A stretch of DNA of 64,000 bases from an uncultured Pelagibacteraceae bacterium (GTDB lineage Bacteria; Pseudomonadota; Alphaproteobacteria; Pelagibacterales; AG-422-B15). The notes beneath the pieces were generated by a model. That model was not told where the DNA came from. It did not search any database and worked only from the letters and a program-made list of their open reading frames with translations. The translations under genes and the position numbers were made by a program. Of this stretch, positions 9,730 through 20,267 are shown piece by piece. Location of the stretch: NCBI GenBank assembly GCA_902544525.1, contig CACCCN010000002.1, positions 81,416 through 145,415 on the forward strand. Direction: 5' to 3'. Positions within the stretch are counted from its first letter, which is position 1, and the number at the start of each line of letters is the position of its first letter.

Positions 9730-10641
9730 TTAGTCAGCTTTAGCTGGATTTGAATGATCCCAATCAGTAACCAATGCTCTTAAAGCACTAATTAGAGCTA
9801 GCGGTTGATCAACCATTATATGATGATGAGCTTCTGGAATAGCAATAATGGGGGTTTTTTTATTTGTTAACTCTCGCATATATTTGCTGGCGCTCTCTGA
9901 AAATAACATCGACTTTTCACCTCTAAATACCGCGACTCTGCACTTAAGACCAGCCAATTTATCACTTAGGATTGCCTGTCTCTCTCTAAAGCCGTCTGTA
10001 TTAAATATTTTCATGTATGATGGATCAAACTTCCATGTCCATCCTTGGTCAGTTTTTCTAAGTGATTTTTCAGCTATAAAATCCATTATGTAATCCAAAG
10101 AATTACCTTGAGAAGGAACTAATCTAAACCTAGATTTAGCCTCATCTATTGATTGATATGTTTTGTTGGCTTTAATTTTCAAATCAAATTTATCTGGGAT
10201 TTCAGAAGGGGGTAAGATTGCGGTATCTACAATTACCAAACCGTATAATTCATTTTTAAATTGAGACGCTGCAATTACAGAACACATACCTCCCAAACTG
10301 TGACCAACAATAATTGGCTTGTTTAATTTTTCATATTTAGCAATTTCAACTATTTCTTTACCCCATAATTCTGAGGCATAGTTTTCTCTCCAATCACTAT
10401 CTCCCATGCCACTTAAATTCATTGCAATTACCCGATGAGTCTTAGCAAAATATGGAGCTATAAAACTCCACCAGTGGGCGTGCGCCATACCACCATGAAC
10501 AAAAAGAATTCCAGGTTTATTCTTTTCTCCCCAAGCTAAATATTTTATATTTACTCCATCAACTTGCAATGACTGAGTAGTTGGCTTTAAGTCTAGTGCT
10601 TCTTTAAACCATTTTGGAGATTCATTTCTAATCATTTTCAA
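9730..10641 (-). CDS. Alpha/beta hydrolase
   Basis: LFVHGGMAHAHWW; VGHSLGGMCSV; nucleophile-elbow GHSLGG. Confidence 0.9.
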   Translation of the reverse strand: MKMIRNESPKWFKEALDLKPTTQSLQVDGVNIKYLAWGEKNKPGILFVHGGMAHAHWWSFIAPYFAKTHRVIAMNLSGMGDSDWRENYASELWGKEIVEIAKYEKLNKPIIVGHSLGGMCSVIAASQFKNELYGLVIVDTAILPPSEIPDKFDLKIKANKTYQSIDEAKSRFRLVPSQGNSLDYIMDFIAEKSLRKTDQGWTWKFDPSYMKIFNTDGFRERQAILSDKLAGLKCRVAVFRGEKSMLFSESASKYMRELTNKKTPIIAIPEAHHHIMVDQPLALISALRALVTDWDHSNPAKAD

Positions 10642-11578
10642 TTAATCCTTGCTTATTTTCTAAAATTATTTCAATTTCATTTTTTATTAAATTTGGTTTA
10701 AGCTCTATTATACTATGTGCTACGTTAGCTACCTTTACTAATTTTGATTGTTTAATCTCACTATTTAGCTGATAAGAATGTAGACTATTAGGCGTAACAG
10801 TATCTTCATTACCTGACATAATAGTAACAGGAATAGATAATTTATTGTAAAAGTTTTTTTGCAATTCTAGAGCTTCTCTTAAGTTAAGAGCATCATAAGT
10901 ATATGATTGTAAAGTTTTTGGTCTTAAAGTTAATTCTGAGCTAGTATTTTTTATATAATTAATAGGTGCTTTACTATTGGGAAAATTGTTGTTAGCACTT
11001 GTATCTAAATTGATTTTTCCGTAAATCATGGCAAAAGTGTTTGAAAATAATTTACCATATATTGGATTTGAAATTATTCTAAAGGGTAACCATGGCTTTC
11101 CTTTTTTCCATGGATGTGAAGCTGTGTTGACTAAAACAAGTCCTTTAACCGAGTCTTCAAATTGAATTGCATATGATAATGCTAACGCTCCACCATATGA
11201 ATGACCCACAATAATTGGTTTCTTAACTTTCAAATCTTTCAAAAGCTCTCTTATTAATTGAGCTTGAATTTGCAGTCTTTTAGGAGATATTTCTTTTATT
11301 GGATCGCTGTAACCCATCCCTGGTCTATCAATACTAATCACTTGATAATTATCTTTTAAGATGTCTTTAAGTTTGTAAAATTGTTTTTGATTAGATGGTT
11401 GAGAATGAAGTAAGACAACAGTAGGTCCCTTCCCAATAATATCATAGTGCATTTTTAAGTTATTAATTAGCTTAAACTGGCCCTCTGGTGGATGATTATT
11501 TTCAATTTGAGCAACTGAATATTGAGTATACCCATATGGAATACCTACTAATAAAAACAGGGCAATAATAATATTCAT
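10628..11578 (-). CDS. Alpha/beta hydrolase, membrane-anchored or secreted
   Basis: N-terminal hydrophobic segment; VVLLHSQPSNQKQF; VGHSYGGALALSYA; DRPGMGYSD. Confidence 0.88.
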   Translation of the reverse strand: MNIIIALFLLVGIPYGYTQYSVAQIENNHPPEGQFKLINNLKMHYDIIGKGPTVVLLHSQPSNQKQFYKLKDILKDNYQVISIDRPGMGYSDPIKEISPKRLQIQAQLIRELLKDLKVKKPIIVGHSYGGALALSYAIQFEDSVKGLVLVNTASHPWKKGKPWLPFRIISNPIYGKLFSNTFAMIYGKINLDTSANNNFPNSKAPINYIKNTSSELTLRPKTLQSYTYDALNLREALELQKNFYNKLSIPVTIMSGNEDTVTPNSLHSYQLNSEIKQSKLVKVANVAHSIIELKPNLIKNEIEIILENKQGLIEND

Positions 11579-11594
11579 TATGTGGTTTATATTA

Positions 11595-11720
11595 TTAGCC
11601 TTGTCTAGCTTTCATTCTTGGATTCAATTTGTTAATAATATAAAGTTTTCCTTTACGTTTGATTAACTTGTTATTTCTATCTCTAGTTTTCAGATTTTTA
11701 AGAGAACTTCTTACTTTCAT
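11595..11720 (-). CDS. rpmJ: 50S ribosomal protein L36
   Basis: Manual translation [41 protein letters not shown] (41 aa), alphaproteobacterial bL36 pattern. Too short for ORF track. Confidence 0.93.
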   Translation of the reverse strand: MKVRSSLKNLKTRDRNNKLIKRKGKLYIINKLNPRMKARQG

Positions 11721-11726
11721 AAATAT

Positions 11727-11855
11727 CTATTCTGCGACAGGCGCGGTGGCTGCTTCTTCAATTTTTTTTAGCCTCACTTTATGCTTTCTAATATTATTCT
11801 TTCTAGAACGCATTTTATTTAGCTTAGCTTCACGAATTTTATTTGGCTTTTTCAT
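11727..11855 (-). CDS. Very basic 42-aa protein of unknown function, upstream of rpmJ
   Basis: Manual translation MKKPNKIREAKLNKMRSRKNNIRKHKVRLKKIEEAATAPVAE*; 6 nt upstream of the rpmJ start. Confidence 0.55.
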   Translation of the reverse strand: MKKPNKIREAKLNKMRSRKNNIRKHKVRLKKIEEAATAPVAE

Positions 11856-11980
11856 TATATCTTCGAGTTTTTACAGTAGCATGATAAAAAAGACAACTGT
11901 TATTCTTCATTATTTTGCCTCAGATAAAGGTTTAATTTGCGGAGTAATTTAAGTAAATACCCTGACTTTATAATAATATG

Positions 11981-12055
11981 TGGTGGGCACGGTTGGGATC
12001 GAACCAACAACCCCCACGATGTCAACGTGATGCTCTACCACTGAGCTACGTGCCC
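11981..12055 (-). tRNA. tRNA-Val (anticodon GAC)
   Basis: Reverse complement GGGCACGTAGCTCAGTGGTAGAGCATCACGTTGACATCGTGGGGGTTGTTGGTTCGATCCCAACCGTGCCCACCA: 7-bp acceptor stem GGGCACG/CGTGCCC, GGTTCGATCC T-loop, anticodon loop TTGACAT, encoded CCA. Confidence 0.97.
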
Positions 12056-12092
12056 ATCAATATATAACTATTAATTTAATTAGAATATGATA

Positions 12093-13979
12093 TCAATCCT
12101 TAAACTCTTTGATTAGCAACTCTTCAATAATCTTATCGACTTTTAACTTATCAGTATTAAAAGTATATTCAGGAGAAATGGGCTTTTCATAAGAACTATC
12201 AATACCGGTAAAATTTTTAATTTGACCTGATCTTGCTTTCTTGTATAGGCCCTTTGGATCTCTTTTTTCTGCAATTTTTATTGGAACGTCAACAAAAACC
12301 TCTTTGAACTCATCTTTTTCGAACATATTTCTCGCCATTTCACGCTCAGCTCTAAATGGCGAAATAAATGCTGCAAGAACTATTATACCGGCATCGACCA
12401 TTAACTTAGCAACTTCACTTATTCTTCTAATATTCTCTACTCTATCAGTATCTGTAAAACCTAAATCTTTATTTAATCCATGTCTAATATTGTCACCATC
12501 CAATATGTATGTGCGTTTACCTTGCTCATGAAGTCTTTTTTCAAGAGCATTAGCAATAGTAGACTTGCCTGAGCCACTTAAACCTGTAAACCATATTAAT
12601 TTACTCTTATGTCCATTTAAAACCTGTCTTGAAATTTTATTAACATCGAGTTTTTGATTATAAATATTTTGAGATCTTCGCAATGAAAAATTGATCATAC
12701 CAACAGCAATAGTCTGATTTGTTAATCGATCGATTAATATAAAGCTACCCATAGATTTATTTTTTATATATTCTTCAAATATTATTTTTTTATCTAAATT
12801 TATTTCTGCGATACAAATATCGTTAAGCTCTAGAGTTTTGCCTGGTAATTTTTCAAAAGAATTAATATTAATTTTATATTTAATATTTGTAATTTGCACT
12901 CCAGCCATTTGATGTCCAATTTTTATCAAGTGTGATCTGCCCAAAAGTCCTGGGGTGCTACTCATCCAAACTAAATTGCACTGAAACTGGTTGCTAATTT
13001 CACACGGCTCATTGCTTCCAACCAAAACATCACCTCTAGAGATATCTAATTCCTTATCTAAAGTAACTGTTACAGCAGTATTTTTTGATGAAACTTGACT
13101 CTTTTTACCACTTACAATTATTTCTTTGATTTTAGCCTGTGTCCAATGTGGCAATATATTAACTACATCACCTTTTTTAATCTTTCCAGACACAATCGAT
13201 CCTGAAAAACCTCTGAAATCAGAACTTGTTCTATTTACCCATTGGATTGGCAGTCTTAATTTTTCTTGAATATCTGAACTCTTAATTTTTATTGTTTCAA
13301 GAGTCTTGAAAACAGACTTACCTTTGTACCATGGCATTTTTTTAGAACCATTAACAATATTTTCACCGTTTAAAGCAGATATAGGAATTGAAATTATTTT
13401 TTCAAAATCAAAGTTTGAAGCTAGCTTTTTATAATCATCAACAATTTTTTGATATTCAGTCTCTTTGTAATGTATCAAATCCATTTTATTAATTGCTAGA
13501 ATAATATTTTTTATACCCATCAAAGAACAAATATATGAATGACGTTTTGTTTGCGTCATCAATCCATGTCTTGCATCGACAAGAATGATTGCTGCATCTG
13601 CCGTCGATGCGCCAGTTATCATATTCCTAGTATATTGTTCATGACCAGGAGTATCAGCTACAATAAATTTCCTTTTCTCAGTTGCAAAATACCTATAAGC
13701 AACGTCAATGGTTATTCCCTGTTCCCGCTCTGCGGCTAAACCATCAACTAAAAGAGCAAAATCAATATCATCTCCTTGGGTTCCTGATTTTTTAGAATCA
13801 CTTTCTAATGAAATTATCTGATCATCAAATATAAGCTGAGACTCAAATAACATTCGACCTATTAAAGTACTTTTTCCATCATCTACACTTCCACATGTAA
13901 TGAATCTTAGAGTTTTAAGAGAACTCTGTTTTTTTAAAAACTTCTTTATAGATATATTTTTAGAAACTTGTGATTGCAT
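12093..13979 (-). CDS. cysNC: Bifunctional sulfate adenylyltransferase subunit 1 / adenylylsulfate kinase (CysN-CysC fusion)
   Basis: [34 protein letters not shown] (GTPase); C-terminal [21 protein letters not shown]...[16 protein letters not shown] (APS kinase). Confidence 0.96.
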   Translation of the reverse strand: MQSQVSKNISIKKFLKKQSSLKTLRFITCGSVDDGKSTLIGRMLFESQLIFDDQIISLESDSKKSGTQGDDIDFALLVDGLAAEREQGITIDVAYRYFATEKRKFIVADTPGHEQYTRNMITGASTADAAIILVDARHGLMTQTKRHSYICSLMGIKNIILAINKMDLIHYKETEYQKIVDDYKKLASNFDFEKIISIPISALNGENIVNGSKKMPWYKGKSVFKTLETIKIKSSDIQEKLRLPIQWVNRTSSDFRGFSGSIVSGKIKKGDVVNILPHWTQAKIKEIIVSGKKSQVSSKNTAVTVTLDKELDISRGDVLVGSNEPCEISNQFQCNLVWMSSTPGLLGRSHLIKIGHQMAGVQITNIKYKININSFEKLPGKTLELNDICIAEINLDKKIIFEEYIKNKSMGSFILIDRLTNQTIAVGMINFSLRRSQNIYNQKLDVNKISRQVLNGHKSKLIWFTGLSGSGKSTIANALEKRLHEQGKRTYILDGDNIRHGLNKDLGFTDTDRVENIRRISEVAKLMVDAGIIVLAAFISPFRAEREMARNMFEKDEFKEVFVDVPIKIAEKRDPKGLYKKARSGQIKNFTGIDSSYEKPISPEYTFNTDKLKVDKIIEELLIKEFKD

Positions 13980-13981
13980 TT

Positions 13982-15469
13982 TTAAAAATAACCCTCAACT
14001 TTTTTCTTTTCCATTGAAGATGACTCATCACTATCGATTAATCTACCTTGTCTTTCGCTTACTCTAGAATTTATTATTTCTAAAATTATTGACGTTATGT
14101 CAGAAGCGTCTGACTCTATTGCATTGGTAAGGGGATAACATCCAAGAGTTCTAAATCGTACTTTTTTAATTTGAATTTTTTCTTCTTTTTGAAATTTAAA
14201 TCTATTATCGTCAACCATTAAAATACCACTTTTCCTGATGACTACGGGTCTAGGGGCAGCAAAATAAAGAGGGACTATTTCAATATTTTCTCTATAGATA
14301 TATTCCCAAATATCTAATTCTGTCCAATTTGAGAGAGGAAAAACTCTTATACTCTCACCCTTATTTTTTTTGCCATTATATAAATCCCATACCTCAGGTC
14401 TTTGATTTTTTGGATCCCATCTGTGGAAAGAATCTCTAAATGAAAAAATACGTTCTTTTGCCCTACTTTTCTCCTCGTCTCGTCGAGCGCCACCAAATGC
14501 AACATCAAATTCCATTTCATCCAATGCCTGCTTAAGCGCATTAGTTTTCATTATTTCTGTATGCTTTTTTGAACCAGAGTCAAAAGGATTTATATTCATT
14601 TTTATACCTTCCTGATTCTTATGAATTAATAACTTCATCCCAGTTTTTCTTGTAATTTGATTTCTAAATTCATACATCATTTGAAACTTCCATCCAGTGT
14701 CAACATGTAATAGTGGGAATGGTGGAATGCTCGGATAAAATGCTTTAAGAGCTAAATGCAACATAACAGCACTATCCTTACCAATAGAATATAACATTAC
14801 AGGATTATCTGATTCAGCAAGAACTTCTCTTATGATATGAATGCTCTCACTTTCTAGATAATCCAAATGAGATAATTCAGTATTTTTTAAAACAAAATTT
14901 TTTTGAAGTAGCTTATTTTTTTCGTTAAAGTATTCTTGATAAGCTGAAGATGGAAATATTCCAAAATTACTGTTTGATTTCACAATTGATTGCTCAATAT
15001 TATTTGTATTTAAATCTCTAAAGTAGCTTACAATTTGTCCTGTAGGAATAAGACAAACATTCTTATTATTATCTTTAACTAAAGCAAAAATACATTTCTT
15101 TATGAAAGATATTGATATTTGTTTTTTATTAAGCCAAAACCATTTTCTTCCAGATCTGCCATCATTTGCCATTATCGTATATAAGTCTTCTTCCAATTTG
15201 TATAATTGAATAATATAAATTGTGTCTCTTCTCTTTTTGGAAATCAAAATTTGATTACTGATAACTTCTTTCTTTAAAGGATTGAGTCTTTCATCAACAA
15301 CTTCATCTAATTTTATAGTATTTGGTAAAAGTCTTGATTTCTCAATCAATCTCTCGGCTGCACGAAGCGAAGCCTTGTTAATTTTTTTTTGAGTTATTTT
15401 TTGAACTTGTGAGGTATCCCAAGGAATTATATTTCCTGATCTATCATTTAAATTATATGTAGGAATCAT
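13982..15469 (-). CDS. cysD: Sulfate adenylyltransferase subunit 2 with ~200-aa N-terminal extension
   Basis: C-terminal ~300 aa: [36 protein letters not shown]...[15 protein letters not shown]...[37 protein letters not shown]...GYF. N-terminal ~200 aa not recognised. Confidence 0.93.
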   Translation of the reverse strand: MIPTYNLNDRSGNIIPWDTSQVQKITQKKINKASLRAAERLIEKSRLLPNTIKLDEVVDERLNPLKKEVISNQILISKKRRDTIYIIQLYKLEEDLYTIMANDGRSGRKWFWLNKKQISISFIKKCIFALVKDNNKNVCLIPTGQIVSYFRDLNTNNIEQSIVKSNSNFGIFPSSAYQEYFNEKNKLLQKNFVLKNTELSHLDYLESESIHIIREVLAESDNPVMLYSIGKDSAVMLHLALKAFYPSIPPFPLLHVDTGWKFQMMYEFRNQITRKTGMKLLIHKNQEGIKMNINPFDSGSKKHTEIMKTNALKQALDEMEFDVAFGGARRDEEKSRAKERIFSFRDSFHRWDPKNQRPEVWDLYNGKKNKGESIRVFPLSNWTELDIWEYIYRENIEIVPLYFAAPRPVVIRKSGILMVDDNRFKFQKEEKIQIKKVRFRTLGCYPLTNAIESDASDITSIILEIINSRVSERQGRLIDSDESSSMEKKKVEGYF

Positions 15470-15600
15470 TAATGTCGCATTATGTTAAATTTACAAATTT
15501 ATATAAATTACATATAGAAAAATTAAAAAAAATCTATAAATAATTGATTAAATTACTAAAAGCGACAATTAAATATGTTAACTAATTGAATTAATTCAAT

Positions 15601-16881
15601 TTATTTAGCATATCTTTTAAGTCCATTTGGAGTAAATAATTGAATGTCATGTGGCTTATCTGCCCTCCAAATAATTTTGTCTATTTCAGAAGATCTCACA
15701 TTGTTTAGTAGATATCTCTTGGTGTCAAAATTATAAGTAGCTGAATGAACTGCTAAACAAGCAGGTTCATCATAAAAGTTCATTAGAGGTAATTCTCTAT
15801 AATTCATTATTTCTTTTTTTCCATCGTATACCTCTTCAGATATCATCCCATGACTATCTACATCAAAATACATAACTCTATGAGGGTATATGTGTCGTTT
15901 ATCACTTTTAACATCTGCCCTTACGATATTAACTTTAACTAACTCATAGCGCATAAATTTTTGATTTACATGAAAATTTGTTAAAACGTTTTTTCTATCA
16001 GCATTATAAAAGTCGTAAACATTATAAGGCATGAACTTCAATTCAGTTCCAACATTTGACCAATTATATCTATCCTTAGCACCATTAAATCCATCAAATG
16101 AGTCTGCTGTTGATAACCCCTGTGAAGCTGAGCCTAAATAATCATATGCGATATTAGGCGCTCTTCTAACTCTTCGAGTCCCAGGATCGTATACCCAAGC
16201 TTTTCTTGGACTCTTTAATGCATTTAATGACTCAATTACCAATAAGCTTGCGTCGGCAAGTCTTGGTGGATGAGTAACTTTTTGCATCAACATTCCTTGA
16301 AGTCCTTCACAATGACTATCTTTAACAAAAGGATTCCAACAGTTTTTAGCTATTGCCTCACCAGCACCTTGTGTCATTGTACCATCAGGATTAACAACAT
16401 AATACGGTGCACCACCAATTATATCTACGCCTCTATATCTTAGGATGTGATTCCATACATGATGAAGAGGTTCAGATGCATCCGGGAAAGGAATGCTACC
16501 AATAATTCCATCAACACCCTCACCGTCTGCTATCATATTTGCATTCCCTGATTTAGATAAATCTAATACTTCCCGCGGGACTGCACAGCTTCTACGCGAG
16601 GGATATATGTTCATGAAAAAAGTTTCTGGATAAGACTGAAACATTTGAATTTGACCTTCAGTTAAATGTGTCAAATAATTTTCATAATTTAACGCATTTA
16701 TTTCAAATTGAATCTCATCTTGTATAAATGGATTTATATATTCATTCGAATCTGGATTATAATTCTCTACAGGCGAGCTAATAGGAATTCTATCGCCTAT
16801 ATCATTATTCTTGAATAGAGTTTCCGCATTAACAACAATATTTGATATGGTCAGTAATATAAAAAAAATATAGTTTTTCAT
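15601..16881 (-). CDS. DUF1329 family periplasmic protein
   Basis: Signal-peptide-like N-terminus; PFPDASEPLHHVWNHILRYRG, KAWVYDPGTRRVRRAPNIAYD, YDFYNADRKN. Confidence 0.85.
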   Translation of the reverse strand: MKNYIFFILLTISNIVVNAETLFKNNDIGDRIPISSPVENYNPDSNEYINPFIQDEIQFEINALNYENYLTHLTEGQIQMFQSYPETFFMNIYPSRRSCAVPREVLDLSKSGNANMIADGEGVDGIIGSIPFPDASEPLHHVWNHILRYRGVDIIGGAPYYVVNPDGTMTQGAGEAIAKNCWNPFVKDSHCEGLQGMLMQKVTHPPRLADASLLVIESLNALKSPRKAWVYDPGTRRVRRAPNIAYDYLGSASQGLSTADSFDGFNGAKDRYNWSNVGTELKFMPYNVYDFYNADRKNVLTNFHVNQKFMRYELVKVNIVRADVKSDKRHIYPHRVMYFDVDSHGMISEEVYDGKKEIMNYRELPLMNFYDEPACLAVHSATYNFDTKRYLLNNVRSSEIDKIIWRADKPHDIQLFTPNGLKRYAK

Positions 16882-16927
16882 TTAAAGCAATTGAGTATAA
16901 TTAAATTTAGCAATATTAATAATAATT

Positions 16928-17707
16928 ATGACAAATATTAGAGAATTTCTAAATTTTGGCAATCTTTTAGCTGATAACTCCAGAAAGATATCATTAAAAT
17001 ATTTTAAAAAGAAATTAAATGTTTCATCAAAATCAAAGGATAAATTCAATCCAGTAACAATAGCTGATACTTCAGTTCAAAACTTTATTAATAGTAGTAT
17101 TAACAAAAAATATCCTGATCATTCAATAATTGGAGAAGAAAGTTGTCTCTTCCAAAATAGTGAATATGAGTGGTGTATTGACCCTATTGATGGCACTAAA
17201 TCATTCATTAGTGGTTTTCCAACTTGGGGAACTCTTATCTCTCTGAGTATTAACGAAAAAATAGTTTTAGGTATTGCTGATTTTCCAGCATTAAATGAAA
17301 GATATGTTGGATATGATAAAATTTCATATAAGCTTATTAATAATAGAAAAAAAATTCTAAAGGTAAAAAGCAATAGTCTATCAAAATCTATTTTATCTAC
17401 CACGTCAACTTACGCATTTAAAAATAAAATTGATAAAAATATTTTTGAAAAAATTTCAAAAAAAGTAAAAAATATACATTTGGGTGGTGATTGTTATCAA
17501 TATTGTCTTTTAGCTGATGGCTATATTGATATAGTTATGGAAAGTGGACTAAGCTCTTATGATATTAGAGCTTTGATACCAATTATTAAAAATTCGGGAG
17601 GTTCAATAAGAACTTGGAATGGAGATAATCCAAAAGATGGTGGTAGGATTATTGCTACCAGTGATAGAAAGCTTTTATCAGTAGTTCAGTCGTTATCTCT
17701 AAAATAA
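16928..17707 (+). CDS. hisN: Histidinol-phosphatase, IMPase family
   Basis: EWCIDPIDGTKSFISGFPTWGTLI; GGDCYQYCLLADGYIDIVMESGLSSYDIRALIPIIKNSGG. Confidence 0.88.
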   Translation: MTNIREFLNFGNLLADNSRKISLKYFKKKLNVSSKSKDKFNPVTIADTSVQNFINSSINKKYPDHSIIGEESCLFQNSEYEWCIDPIDGTKSFISGFPTWGTLISLSINEKIVLGIADFPALNERYVGYDKISYKLINNRKKILKVKSNSLSKSILSTTSTYAFKNKIDKNIFEKISKKVKNIHLGGDCYQYCLLADGYIDIVMESGLSSYDIRALIPIIKNSGGSIRTWNGDNPKDGGRIIATSDRKLLSVVQSLSLK

Positions 17708-17710
17708 AAA

Positions 17711-17745
17711 AAAGCCCAGCAAAACTTTTGCTGGGCTTTTTTTGG
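17711..17745. terminator. Bidirectional rho-independent terminator between convergent hisN and SCP2 gene
   Basis: AAAGCCCAGCAAAA-C-TTTTGCTGGGCTTT perfect inverted repeat, followed by T's on + and preceded by A's (T's on -). Confidence 0.93.
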
Positions 17746-17764
17746 CATTTAATTAAAAACTTAA

Positions 17765-18079
17765 TTATTTTAAAGCATCCATAACTGAAGAAAGCTTCAT
17801 AGCTACTGACATATCGCCATCAACTTTAAGCTGTCCTTGCATAAACGCGCTAGTTCCATCTAATTCACCAGAAGACATTTTTTCAAATGTTTCTACGGAC
17901 ATTGTAAGTGTACAATCAGCTTCCTGATCTTCTCCGCTCACTGTGTTAGGGTTTGATTTTCCGTCAAGAAAAATACATCCGGCACCTTCAAAATCAAATT
18001 TTACAGTTGCTCCGAGACCAGTGTCTTTTCCCGCAATCCCTGCTTCGAATTGTGCTAGTATACTTGCTACATCAGCCAT
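17765..18079 (-). CDS. SCP2 sterol-binding domain protein
   Basis: VKFDFEGAGCIFLDGKSNPNTVSGEDQEADCTLTMSVETFEKMSSGELDGTSAFMQGQLKVDGDMSVAMKLSSV. Confidence 0.93.
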   Translation of the reverse strand: MADVASILAQFEAGIAGKDTGLGATVKFDFEGAGCIFLDGKSNPNTVSGEDQEADCTLTMSVETFEKMSSGELDGTSAFMQGQLKVDGDMSVAMKLSSVMDALK

Positions 18080-18192
18080 TATTTTTTCTCCATAAGTTAA
18101 TTAACAGAGCGTAATAAAACATTTTATCTAATAGATGACAATACATTTATTTGGGTATATTTTTTGAAAAAAGCTATTAATACAGTAAGTTA

Positions 18193-18828
18193 ATGAATAA
18201 TATAAATTATAAGCCCCCAAGATTTTGGGAACGAGGCAAAAAATATCTTATAGAAAAAGATAAAAGATTAGGTAATTTAATTAAATCTTACCCAAAAGAT
18301 TTTTTATTTACTAAATCTGATCCATTTTTAACTTTAGCAAGATCAATAGTTGGGCAACAAATATCTGTAAAAGCTGCACAATCTGTTTGGGATAGGCTTG
18401 AAATTAAGGTAAAAAAAATTGCCCCCTATAATATAAAAAAAATACACTCAAACTCCCTTAAGTCAGTTGGGTTATCTCGTCAAAAAATCAAATATTTAAA
18501 AAATCTCTCTGATGCATTTATTGAAAATAAAGTCAAAATAAAACTGTGGAGTAAAATGAATGATGAAGAAATAATTCAAGACTTAATACAAATTAAAGGT
18601 ATTGGTAGATGGACAGCAGAAATGTTTTTAATTTTTAATTTATGTAGAGCCGATATCTTTCCTTTAGATGATATAGGAATGATTAAAGGATTGTGTAAAA
18701 TTTATAATTTGGACTACCCACTTAATAAAAATGAAGTTTTAAAAATAGGAAATAAATGGAAGCCCTATAGATCTATAGCTACATGGTACCTATGGCGTTC
18801 ACTTGATCCAATACCTGTGGAATATTAA
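18193..18828 (+). CDS. DNA-3-methyladenine glycosylase II family (HhH-GPD)
   Basis: LARSIVGQQISVKAAQSVWDRL; LIQIKGIGRWTAEMFLIFNLCRADIFPLDDIG. Confidence 0.93.
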   Translation: MNNINYKPPRFWERGKKYLIEKDKRLGNLIKSYPKDFLFTKSDPFLTLARSIVGQQISVKAAQSVWDRLEIKVKKIAPYNIKKIHSNSLKSVGLSRQKIKYLKNLSDAFIENKVKIKLWSKMNDEEIIQDLIQIKGIGRWTAEMFLIFNLCRADIFPLDDIGMIKGLCKIYNLDYPLNKNEVLKIGNKWKPYRSIATWYLWRSLDPIPVEY

Positions 18829-18829
18829 T

Positions 18830-19762
18830 ATGCTGAAAGAAAAAATATATATTTATACTTTTTACAGATTCAAAGATTTAAAAAATATTAAGCGCATAAA
18901 GAATCAGCTAGATAAGTTTACTAAGGATAAATTAGTATTAGGGACCATTTTAATAGCGAGCGAAGGAATTAATGGAACAATATCAGGAACTAAAAAAAAT
19001 TTAGACTTAATAATTAGAGAATTAAAAAAATTATTAAAGATAAAAAAACTTTCACTTAAGATATCTAGCAATCAGTTTATACCTTTCTATCGTCTTAAAA
19101 TTCGATTAAAAAAAGAAATTGTAACTATAGGAAATAAATCTATTAAGCCAGAGAAAATATCGGGGAAGCATATATCACCAAAGGATTGGGATAAAATTAT
19201 TTTTAATAAAGACTATATAATAATTGATACGAGAAATGAATATGAAATTAAAATTGGCACATTTCAAAATGCTTATAACCCAAAGACTAAATCTTTTAGA
19301 GATTTTCCTGATTATGTTGCAAATTCTAGAATAGATAAAAATCAAGCAATAGCAATGTTTTGCACAGGAGGAATTAGGTGTGAAAAAGCTTCATCCTATT
19401 TGATTAAAAAAGGATATAAAGATGTATCTCAATTAGATGGGGGAATACTTAATTACTTGGAGTATAAAAGAAATAAAAAGAAAAGCACCTGGATTGGCGA
19501 ATGCTTTGTTTTTGACAATAGAGTTTCAGTTGACAAGTATCTTAATAAAGGCACACATTATCAATGTTACGGGTGCAGACATCCAATTACAAAAGTAGAT
19601 ATGAAGCTCAAATCGTATGTAAAGGGAGTTTCTTGTAAATACTGTATAAAAAATAAAAGTGATAAAAAAATAAATTCGTCACTTGTAAGACAAAAACAAA
19701 TTGATAATGCTGAAAAGAAACAAATTAAACATTCATTTAAAAAAGTTTATTCAGTAAAATAA
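18830..19762 (+). CDS. trhO: tRNA uridine(34) hydroxylase, rhodanese-related (UPF0176)
   Basis: ILIASEGINGTISG; IIDTRNEYEIKIGTFQNAYNPKTKSFRDFPDYV; AMFCTGGIRCEKASSYL; VFDNRVSVDKYL. Start set to ATG 18830 rather than track start 18803. Confidence 0.94.
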   Translation: MLKEKIYIYTFYRFKDLKNIKRIKNQLDKFTKDKLVLGTILIASEGINGTISGTKKNLDLIIRELKKLLKIKKLSLKISSNQFIPFYRLKIRLKKEIVTIGNKSIKPEKISGKHISPKDWDKIIFNKDYIIIDTRNEYEIKIGTFQNAYNPKTKSFRDFPDYVANSRIDKNQAIAMFCTGGIRCEKASSYLIKKGYKDVSQLDGGILNYLEYKRNKKKSTWIGECFVFDNRVSVDKYLNKGTHYQCYGCRHPITKVDMKLKSYVKGVSCKYCIKNKSDKKINSSLVRQKQIDNAEKKQIKHSFKKVYSVK

Positions 19763-19766
19763 ATAT

Positions 19767-20267
19767 TTATATATTTTCAACTCTTTTAATAAATTCAAGT
19801 AAGTTTCCACTATTAAATAAATGCCCTCTAATTCCATAATTAATCGCACATTCAATATCACTATCTTTGTCTCCAATTAAAAAGCTATCCTTTTTTTCAA
19901 TTGGCCATCTAGACTCAGCAATTTCAAGCATGCCTGATTGGGGTTTTCGTAAATGAGCACAATCTTTAAATTTGTCGGGAAACATCGGATGATATGGCGA
20001 TATAAAAAATTCATCTATGTAAGCATTAATTTTTTTTAGTTCTTTTCTAATGAATTCATGAAGGATTAAAACATCTTTTTCTGAGTAAAGACCTCTAGCT
20101 ATACCAGATTGATTAGATACTACAAAAACATGATAATTGTTCTCATTCAAGAATTTAATACCCTCTTGGGATCCTTCAATCCATTCAAAATCACTAATTT
20201 TATATAAGTATTTTTTTTCTTTATTAATCACACCGTCTCTATCAAGAAATGCTGCTGGCTTTAGCAT
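19767..20267 (-). CDS. gmhB: D-glycero-beta-D-manno-heptose 1,7-bisphosphate 7-phosphatase
   Basis: FLDRDGVINKEKKYLYKISDFEWIEG; VVSNQSGIARGLYSE; RKPQSGMLEIA; LIGDKDSDIECA. Confidence 0.93.
   Translation of the reverse strand: MLKPAAFLDRDGVINKEKKYLYKISDFEWIEGSQEGIKFLNENNYHVFVVSNQSGIARGLYSEKDVLILHEFIRKELKKINAYIDEFFISPYHPMFPDKFKDCAHLRKPQSGMLEIAESRWPIEKKDSFLIGDKDSDIECAINYGIRGHLFNSGNLLEFIKRVENI

Noticed and set aside
11659-11952. 97-aa plus-strand ORF near rpmJ
   Set aside because: Antisense to rpmJ and the small basic gene; hydrophobic character is explained by reverse complement of Lys/Arg-rich coding sequence.
11981-12055. tRNA-Val as an attachment site for a genomic island
   Set aside because: No integrase or duplicated tRNA 3' end was seen next to it; flanking genes are housekeeping.
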